From Paraglomus occultum (taxonomy: Eukaryota; Glomeromycota; Glomeromycetes; Paraglomerales; Paraglomeraceae), in contig CAJVPJ010001166.1 of NCBI GenBank assembly GCA_910592205.1, positions 1-11,791 of the forward strand: DNA of 11,791 nt. The letters run 5' to 3'. The notes under the pieces are model-generated. The model saw only the letters and a list, made by a program, of their open reading frames with translations, did no database searches and was not told the origin of the DNA. Of the stretch, positions 8,101 to 11,791 are shown one piece after another. Each line of letters begins with the position of its first letter. Within the stretch, counting starts at the first letter, position 1. The translations under genes were made by a program, and so were the position numbers.

Positions 8101-8845
8101 AGGTTCGTTTATTACTTACAAATCCATTATCTTTACATTGTGCAGAGCTGAGTCGTGATAAAAATTTTTTCTGTTACAGGAAGTTGCTGTATGTATCAAA
8201 GAACTTCCTGTCAGATATTTTGGTGATGCAATCCGAGAGTTCATCGAATCGGCGCTTGACAAGAAACCATCCGATGTTTCGAATTGTGCTGACCTTCTCA
8301 AAGAACTACGGAAGCAAGATGCAATATATCCAGCAGATTGCAAGAAAGCGTTTACTAATATTATGGACAATTTAGAAGATATTGGAATTGATGTTCCCCA
8401 AGCTTATGCACACACTGGACAATTGTTGCACGGCGCTCAGATAGAGTTAAATGAAGTGGCTGAATTGATACGACCGCTAACTGACATAGGAGGGAGTGAA
8501 CCACCCTCGGCAAAGGTTGTGGCAGCATACCTAAATTCAATAAAGACTTCTATGGTATGTCAACGGATTGGATATTCGCTATGATATTTAGAGTTCACGT
8601 TTCCAAAAGGATATTCACCGTTATTTTATACTCATCAGGGTGAGCCGATGGTACTCCGTAAAGTCAAAAATGCCAACTTCGATTTTGCCTTGCTCTTCCC
8701 TGACGGTAATAAAGATGCTTTAAATAGATTTTTGGAGAAACAGGTATGGTTTAAGAGAGATTGTGTTGATTGTCTTGAAGATTAATATGCATTAAAAGAC
8801 TTTTATTGTGTTTGATTACAGGGGTTGGGAATATTAAAAAAGTAA
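2189..8845 (+). CDS. EIF4G: Eukaryotic translation initiation factor 4 gamma (eIF4G), nine exons, complete
   Basis: Scaffold of the cytoplasmic eIF4F complex, joining eIF4E, eIF4A, PABP and eIF3. My exon join is 2189-2627, 3271-3464, 3723-4310, 4649-7234, 7310-7393, 7461-8102, 8180-8554, 8639-8743, 8822-8845, giving about 1678 residues. All introns are GT-AG; intron 1 is phase 1 and the other seven are phase 0. Identification rests on an eIF4E-binding motif (residues 863-869), a MIF4G domain (about 1037-1297, with LNKLT, FEKA, EPNFSQMYAQLC, KFIGELFKL, RIMHEC, SRIRFML and NWVPR blocks), a DGWNTV motif (about 1350) and an MA3 domain (about 1491-1633). The start ATG has A at -3, and the upstream in-frame codons do not look protein-like. 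The exon 3 acceptor (3723, or 3729/3744, all in frame) and the last exon are the least certain parts. There is no W2 domain after MA3. The family assignment is very sure; the exact N-terminus is less so. Confidence 0.95.
2522..2602 (+). repeat. 9-bp minisatellite, nine copies, encoding Asn-Gln-His repeats
   Basis: Nine head-to-tail copies of AATCAACAT, with occasional CAG/CAA and AAT/AAC synonymous variants, encode nine Asn-Gln-His triplets at about residues 112-138 of eIF4G, followed by Asn-His. Variation is confined to synonymous third positions, so the peptide repeat is perfect while the DNA repeat is not. The tract follows a Gln-rich stretch and is probably disordered. Confidence 0.95.
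2628..3270 (+). other. eIF4G intron 1 (643 bp, phase 1)
   Basis: Donor is TATG|gtaaat and acceptor is attgtcag|GACC. The split Gly codon rejoins in frame to give a GPNSIQFGG run. The interior is AT-rich, with pyrimidine-rich TTATT/CATT low-complexity sequence before the acceptor. The short open frame at 3097-3300 inside it is Leu/Ser-rich noise from that tract. Confidence 0.85.
3465..3722 (+). other. eIF4G intron 2 (258 bp, phase 0)
   Basis: Donor is GACAAT|gtatgt. I place the acceptor at aacaaag|GTGCAG because no AG dinucleotide occurs for about 180 bases upstream, so this is the first AG available to a scanning spliceosome. The AGs ending at 3728 and 3743 are also phase 0 and would shorten the protein by 2 or 7 residues. 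The lack of a strong pyrimidine tract next to the AG makes the exact site uncertain. Confidence 0.65.
4311..4648 (+). other. eIF4G intron 3 (338 bp, phase 0) with a small hairpin
   Basis: Donor is CCTAGG|gtatgt and acceptor is tatcctgtag|CCGTTTG. The reading frame continues from a Pro-rich segment into a Tyr/Pro-rich one. Inside lies a short inverted repeat with 8-base perfect arms, TACTGTAG at 4440-4447 and CTACAGTA at 4465-4472, of unknown meaning. No other feature is visible. Confidence 0.88.
4790..4834 (+). other. eIF4G PABP-region-like motif, copy 1
   Basis: This encodes SKAIPIIDPLTRDEV (about residues 455-469). It resembles the conserved basic-Ile-x-Ile-x-Asp-Pro motif found in the N-terminal PABP-binding region of other eIF4G proteins (the human version contains KTIRIRDPN). 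It follows a Tyr/Pro-rich stretch, the same relative order as in human eIF4G. Assignment is by pattern resemblance, so binding to PABP is inferred. Confidence 0.5.
4955..4996 (+). other. eIF4G PABP-region-like motif, copy 2
   Basis: This encodes SKAIPIVNPVAKEE (about residues 510-523), a second copy of the motif 165 bases upstream. The first seven positions (SKAIPI plus Ile/Val) match almost exactly, while third codon positions differ at many sites, indicating an old duplication or strong selection on the peptide. It leads directly into the charged repeat segment. Confidence 0.5.
4988..5720 (+). repeat. Glu/Arg/Lys-rich repeat segment of eIF4G, purine-rich, with tandem duplication
   Basis: About 245 residues (521-765) composed almost only of Glu, Arg, Lys and some Gln, built from short units of the KEREE and ERKERE type. 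Alternating acidic and basic residues with i/i+4 spacing suggest a single alpha-helix or coiled coil. The coding strand is nearly all purine except for the CG of Arg codons. The segment sits between the PABP-like motifs and the eIF4E-binding motif. Within it 5231-5419 and 5420-5608 are near-identical 189 bp copies. Because the codons are repetitive, other frames on both strands are also open; these are not genes. Confidence 0.9.
6014..6034 (+). other. eIF4E-binding motif of eIF4G
   Basis: This encodes YERSFLM (residues 863-869), which fits the canonical Tyr-x4-Leu-hydrophobic eIF4E-binding motif. The context reinforces it: a basic lead-in (GKYK) and, after the motif, a KPENLPHLDAI stretch matching the KPEGLPHISD type in vertebrate eIF4G. 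This site docks on the back of cap-bound eIF4E and recruits the scaffold to mRNA. Confidence 0.9.
6536..7393 (+). other. MIF4G domain of eIF4G (split over exons 4 and 5)
   Basis: Residues about 1037-1297 form the HEAT-repeat MIF4G domain, which binds eIF4A and RNA/eIF3. Conserved blocks in order are VKALLNKLT, LTFEKACDEPNF, KYLLNRCQEDFEK, IKFIGELFKLHMLTERIMHE, LCKLLTTVGKQLD, MDAYF and SRIRFML, then after the intron DVIELRKRNWVPR and PKTIAEIH. The residue at the exon junction is Met where vertebrates have Gln (RFML-M/D rather than RFMLQD). An ENRWVSQS stretch before the domain corresponds to the EKAWKPS region of the human protein. Confidence 0.93.
7235..7309 (+). other. eIF4G intron 4 (75 bp, phase 0)
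   Basis: Donor is CTTATG|gtaata and acceptor is tttctgtag|GATGTA. The exact position follows from the conserved MIF4G sequence, which must pass from RFML to DVIELR. The intron is a multiple of three and stays open in the exon 4 frame until the TAG of its own acceptor, so unspliced RNA would encode 24 extra residues and stop inside MIF4G. Confidence 0.93.
7394..7460 (+). other. eIF4G intron 5 (67 bp, phase 0)
   Basis: Donor is GAAGCC|gtaagt, the best consensus in the gene, and acceptor is tttccataag|GCTGCT. The junction gives EIHEA joined to AAKQKEEAE, matching the usual end of MIF4G and start of the linker. In-frame stops lie inside the intron. Confidence 0.92.
7461..8102 (+). other. eIF4G exon 6: linker with DGWNTV motif
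   Basis: Residues about 1298-1511 form the Gly/Ser/Arg-rich, probably disordered linker between MIF4G and MA3. It contains DGWNTVG near residue 1350, followed by a basic Leu-Thr-Arg-Phe stretch, matching the GGWNTVP...DTSRL segment of vertebrate eIF4G. The last 20 or so residues (KRKIKAMVDEY) begin the MA3 domain. Confidence 0.88.
8103..8179 (+). other. eIF4G intron 6 (77 bp, phase 0)
   Basis: Donor is AAGAAG|gttcgt and acceptor is ttctgttacag|GAAGTT. Splicing restores the MA3 sequence RDKK-EVAVCIKEL. The donor is weak (GTTCGT). Read through the intron, the frame shifts but happens to stay open for about 90 codons, to 8375; that translation has no domain resemblance. Confidence 0.92.
8555..8638 (+). 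other. eIF4G intron 7 (84 bp, phase 0)
   Basis: Donor is TCTATG|gtatgt and acceptor is tatactcatcag|GGTGAG. The downstream exon continues in frame with sequence that aligns in order with the post-MA3 segment of other eIF4G proteins. Confidence 0.88.
8744..8821 (+). other. eIF4G intron 8 (78 bp, phase 0), possibly retained
   Basis: Donor is GAAACAG|gtatgg and acceptor is tgtttgattacag|GGGTTG. Size and consensus match the other short introns. Splicing gives a C-terminus of GLGILKK and a stop at 8843-8845. If the intron is retained the protein ends 13 codons after Gln, at the TAA at 8783-8785. Both end the protein without a W2 domain. Confidence 0.75.
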
Positions 8846-8878
8846 CATAGACTACGTAATGTGATTACAATGTATTAT

Positions 8879-9127
8879 ACCTATAACAATCATAATAAAA
8901 TAAACATATCACTATGAAAATTAAACGTGATCCAGATGTGACAATTTTCAATCGTTATGCGTATCCAATCACGCGCATTAATATTAAAGACCACATGAAT
9001 TTAAGTCTTCATTAAGATGCCGCGCACCCGGTCAAGGAATAATTATGACTGAAATTCATGTGGTCTTTAATATGCCCACTGGATTGTGCTTAATTTTCAT
9101 GGTCAAAATAATATCGTTTTTATAGGT
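8879..9127. repeat. Long imperfect inverted repeat (MITE-like) just after eIF4G
   Basis: The left arm starts ACCTATAA at 8879 and the right arm ends with its complement, TTATAGGT, at 9127. The inner arms are perfect over 22 bp (8981-9002 against 9052-9073) around a 49-base loop. Moving outward, an ATGAAAATTAA block and an ATCCAG block also pair. The left arm carries roughly 35 extra bases between them. The fold-back layout suggests a non-autonomous DNA element, though I see no clear target duplication. Confidence 0.8.
8894..8904 (+). terminator. Overlapping AATAAA polyadenylation signals of eIF4G
   Basis: Two overlapping AATAAA hexamers (8894-8899 and 8899-8904) lie about 50 bases after the stop codon, implying a very short 3' UTR. 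They are inside the left arm of the inverted repeat that follows the gene. Confidence 0.65.
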
Positions 9128-9992
9128 AGATATCAAATCAACCAATTCGACCCAGTTCGAATTTAACTGATATTTATTCCAATTCATTAGTTAGTAGAGG
9201 ATGAATATTGAAAAAAGTAATCTAAACTACTAATAAAGATTATGCATCGTGCAAACTCACCCTACAAGATCAATAATCTTCCTAATAATGTTCTCTCCTT
9301 ACATCTCTGCCTTTCTAATTGCACGTAACCTTACCATACTCGGAATATTCTTTCGTTCAGCTCGTTTTCCGAGAACGGACTCTCCACCATCTTGTGTTAG
9401 ATTCCTTTTTGTAAATCGCTCCCTCAGGACGTTTAAATTTAAAGCTCGCGTTAAGATCATACAATGATCGAATCGCATACAGGCTATGTACGTGTAGTAT
9501 GAGTAAATATGATAATTTGGTTAGAGCACAAAAGTCGACATACACGGATACGTTTGCGCCAAATTATCCTCCCCAACCTCGTTTCGAAGTACTTTTCTAA
9601 GATAAATTTATTGTCAAGTTCTTATTGTAACTCTGCGAAATCACTAACTTGTTAGCAAATTCGTGAAGGATAAGAATTGTCGCAATGAACGATGAAAGAA
9701 ACCTTTAATTGATAATATTATTTGTGATGTGGAGAATCTTTAGAGATAATTGAAACCCGAAATTCAAGAGAGCGTCTAAATAATTACAATTTGAGAAATA
9801 CAGATTTATTGGCAACTAATTACATTATTATTATGGAGTAGTCGTTAGCTACTGCGAAACAAAATAGCTAGCAAATAGTCGAGCCAAATAATGGATGACG
9901 ATTTGTCTACACTATCTTAACAGATTATTCTTATACTCAGGTGTGACAGAATATATCGAATCAACATGACTTAATAATGGCTCATGTAATTA
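9128..9992. other. AT-rich intergenic stretch with a last-exon-like repeat
   Basis: No firm gene is visible. 9196-9244 is a diverged direct repeat of 8822-8876, the last eIF4G exon and the start of its 3' UTR; both share a GAATATT, an A6-GTAA and a TAxACTAC block. A 59-codon minus-strand frame at 9299-9478 is coding-like but unidentified. The remainder is AT-rich and featureless to my eye. Confidence 0.5.
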
Positions 9993-10188
9993 CAGTCGTA
10001 ACCCCCTATAATCACACAGTCGGGAACAATGCAACTTTTATTGAAAATGTGCTTATAAAGAGGTTGTGACTGTATAGAGGGTTTTTCCTATAAGTTCCAT
10101 AGTAATTGGTTCTCAAACATGGTGTGCTAATAAAGATGTTTTTATATGATGTGCTTATAGAGAGGGTGACTATAAAGGGGTACGACTG
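9993..10188. mobile_element. 196-bp MITE with TA target duplication (Tc1/mariner-pogo-like)
   Basis: The left end CAGTCGTAACCCCC plus TATAATCAC is matched by the reverse complement of the right end, giving about 23 bp terminal inverted repeats with one gap and few mismatches. TA dinucleotides flank both ends (9991-9992 and 10189-10190), as for Tc1/mariner-pogo elements. An internal copy of the right subterminal sequence (GTGCTTATA...GTGACTATA type) lies at about 10049-10082, repeated at 10151-10182. The element has no coding capacity, so it would have been moved by a transposase supplied elsewhere. Confidence 0.8.
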
Positions 10189-10348
10189 TAGTTACATTCT
10201 AATTTCTATTACTGCTTTCTTTTTGGCGCTTATCTGTTTTGCGTAAACAAATAGGATGCATTAGTCTTAGTATCCGATTTTATCATTAAATTACCCAGAT
10301 TAGTTTCAACTTGATGTTATAGTTAATGAAATTTATAATATTAAGTGA

Positions 10349-10418
10349 GCTGTAATTTTTTTGGTTCCATGGTAATAGTGGATTATTTCATGTTGATACA
10401 GAGGTAATCATATATTAA
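10349..10418 (+). repeat. Dispersed repeat, copy B
   Basis: Same orientation as 40-122, with the same ordered blocks and a more compact interior. It lies about 160 bp beyond the MITE, so it may be a second decayed element or an older neighbour of it. Confidence 0.6.
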
Positions 10419-10837
10419 GTATATTGTAATTCAAGTAAAATTAATCTCGGTAAGATTGAATGTGTTGGTTATGATATAAATTTAAAAATGTAATTTACAT
10501 AATTTGTGCCTACAGCGTGTCTCAAAAATAATTGTTGGTTTATAGTACGGTTATTATTATTATGTTATTAATAAATTTAGACACGCGTTGTTTACGTGTC
10601 TTGTTTTGTTATTTTCGTATAAAGCACCTTCTGCACTCATTGTAAACAAACTTTTACGTTAAACGCAAACCGTAGCGCATAGAGAGAACCGAGGAAGGCT
10701 ACACAGAATATTTCCAGGTATGTCAGTATATATGACACAATTCTGCAGTTTCAACAAGACAACTGGCAATACAAATAGAAATAAGTATGGTGCTGTACTT
10801 TCACATAATACTGTCTGGAGACGAAAAAAAAGAGGGT

Positions 10838-10858
10838 ATCAGAGTTCTGAACTCTGAT
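10838..10858. repeat. 21-bp perfect palindrome
   Basis: ATCAGAGTTC, one T, then GAACTCTGAT: 10-base perfect arms around a single central base. It could be a binding site for a dimeric factor or chance. No adjacent gene gives it a role. Confidence 0.7.
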
Positions 10859-11714
10859 GCTTACACAAAACCATGTTAATGCACGCAAGAGCTCATATGG
10901 GGCAGACTGCAACAAAACCAGACAAAGTGAACATTTGGCTGTGTGATATAAAAATGATTGGTGTGGCTGGATAATCAAAAAGCTTGGCACAGCAGTGGCT
11001 TATGCCCAAGTCTGAGCATTAATTTTAGTTATCGTTATTCTTGGAATAAGAAATATGATTAATCTAGTTTATAAAAGCACATTCTGCATTCGTTCAAATG
11101 ACTTCTGGATATATCAGAAGTGCATATAAAATCTGTCCAGAAATAGCCTGAACATAGTTTATTCAACGCGAGTGAGACACTTGCACCCTTTCCAAAATGT
11201 TGCTGCTCAGAAAGTGTGGTTCATTATATTGAGTTCTGACAAGAACCTACCTGCATGTGTTGACACGAATGCTAATTGCATTTTCATTCGTAGATACTCA
11301 AAAGTTTTGCAGCTTTTGATATTTGGCACTTAGTCACTGCAAAAAGAGTGATGATTTTGACGATTGAATGCTTCCTTTCGCATACAAACAACCACCAACA
11401 AGCTGTTGCAAATTCATCCGTATTGAAGATAACATGCGAAGTACGACATAAACAGTGAACCCCGCCCGTTAACGTTAATCCGTTAATCCGATTATTTTTA
11501 GAAACATTTTCAACCGTAGTAGAATTACCCCGATAATCCGAATTGTACTATTAAATCCGTCTAAACTGTAAACCGAACGTTGATGGGAAAACGCATACAC
11601 GGTGTTAAGAAAGGCGGTTAGAAAAACGTTTGTACTCATGCCAATGCATTTGCCACAACACAAACTAATTGAAGAAAAAGATCCAACAATAATTGATAAT
11701 GAATCTTTCTTGTA

Positions 11715-11791
11715 CAGTCAAACCTCTCTAAGTGCACGTCGTCGGGACCGACGATGCGCCTGCATTTATAGAGAGCGTGCATTTAGAGAAC
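11715..11791 (+). mobile_element. Left end of a pogo/Tigger-like DNA transposon, cut by window edge
   Basis: After a TA (11713-11714) the sequence begins CAGTCAAACCTCTC, a typical start for pogo/Tigger-type terminal repeats. It is followed by GTGCAC and a short palindrome centred on GTCGGGACCGAC, then two subterminal copies of a GCATTTATAGAGAG-type motif that invert the CTCTCTAAGTGC of the tip. The element continues past the window, so its length and any transposase are unknown. The CAGTC tip and TA flank link it to the MITE at 9993-10188. Confidence 0.6.

Larger units (their letters stand above)
8040..8743 (+). other. MA3 domain of eIF4G (exons 6-8)
   Basis: Residues about 1491-1633 form the MA3 HEAT domain, a second, modulatory eIF4A-binding site. 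It runs from KAMVDEYWSVRDKK across the splice to EVAVCIKELP, then LEDIGIDVPQAYAHTGQLL and the ELIRPLTDIG block, which matches the EITKPLRPLG segment of human eIF4G. A further 35 residues in exon 8 (including FALLFPDGN) correspond to the region between MA3 and W2. Nothing resembling W2 follows. Confidence 0.9.
10191..11714. other. Intergenic stretch without a supported gene
   Basis: Short minus-strand frames at 10751-10990 and 11475-11663 show no family resemblance. Visible structure is limited to dispersed repeat B, a near-repeat of an AAAGCACxTTCTGCA motif (10618-10652 and 11070-11103), a perfect palindrome at 10838-10858, and a CAGTGAACCCC start followed by CGTTAATCCGTTAATCCG at 11453-11490. 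The last could be a decayed transposon end. Confidence 0.5.

Noticed and set aside
9150-9160. GTTCGAATT resembling a tRNA B box
   Set aside because: No A box or cloverleaf stems around it.
10751-10990. 79-codon minus-strand frame
   Set aside because: Cys/Leu/Ser-rich translation without motif or splice context.
11475-11663. 62-codon minus-strand frame
   Set aside because: It overlaps the transposon-end-like repeat and has no recognisable homology.

Overview
This is an AT-rich, intron-bearing animal nuclear window dominated by one protein-coding gene on the + strand: eukaryotic translation initiation factor 4 gamma (eIF4G). I reconstruct nine exons between 2189 and 8845 that splice into a continuous reading frame of about 1678 codons. 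Several introns are only 67-84 bp. The protein ends after the MA3 domain, with no C-terminal W2 (Mnk-binding) domain. Short introns, a compact 3' end and the absent W2 domain, a combination I associate with nematode eIF4G (the C. elegans IFG-1 type), make a nematode the best guess. The species cannot be named, and another invertebrate is possible.

Layout. 1-2188 is non-coding and AT-rich. It contains one copy of a dispersed repeat at its left edge and the presumed promoter and leader of eIF4G. 2189-4310 (exons 1-3) encodes a long, disordered N-terminus rich in Gln, Pro, Ser and His, including a nine-copy Asn-Gln-His tract. 4649-7234 (exon 4) is a 2.6 kb exon. It carries an aromatic-rich stretch, two copies of a motif resembling the PABP-binding region, about 245 residues of nearly pure Glu/Arg/Lys sequence, the eIF4E-binding motif and most of the MIF4G domain. 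7310-8743 (exons 5-8) completes MIF4G and encodes a linker and the MA3 domain. 8822-8845 is a tiny last exon with the stop codon.

Downstream, 8846-11791 has no convincing gene. A roughly 250 bp inverted repeat begins 33 bp after the stop codon and contains the best polyadenylation signals. A diverged copy of the last exon lies about 370 bp further on. A 196 bp MITE-like element with inverted ends and TA target duplications sits at 9993-10188. One end of a second, related DNA transposon starts at 11715 and runs off the window.

Functionally, the single gene encodes the scaffold that joins cap-bound eIF4E, the helicase eIF4A (through MIF4G and MA3), probably PABP, and the 40S-bound eIF3. I see no prokaryotic genes, tRNA, rRNA or CRISPR array. 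The most unusual features are the repeat-expanded charged segment of eIF4G and the remodelled 3' end, where repeats, last exon and polyadenylation signals are intermingled.
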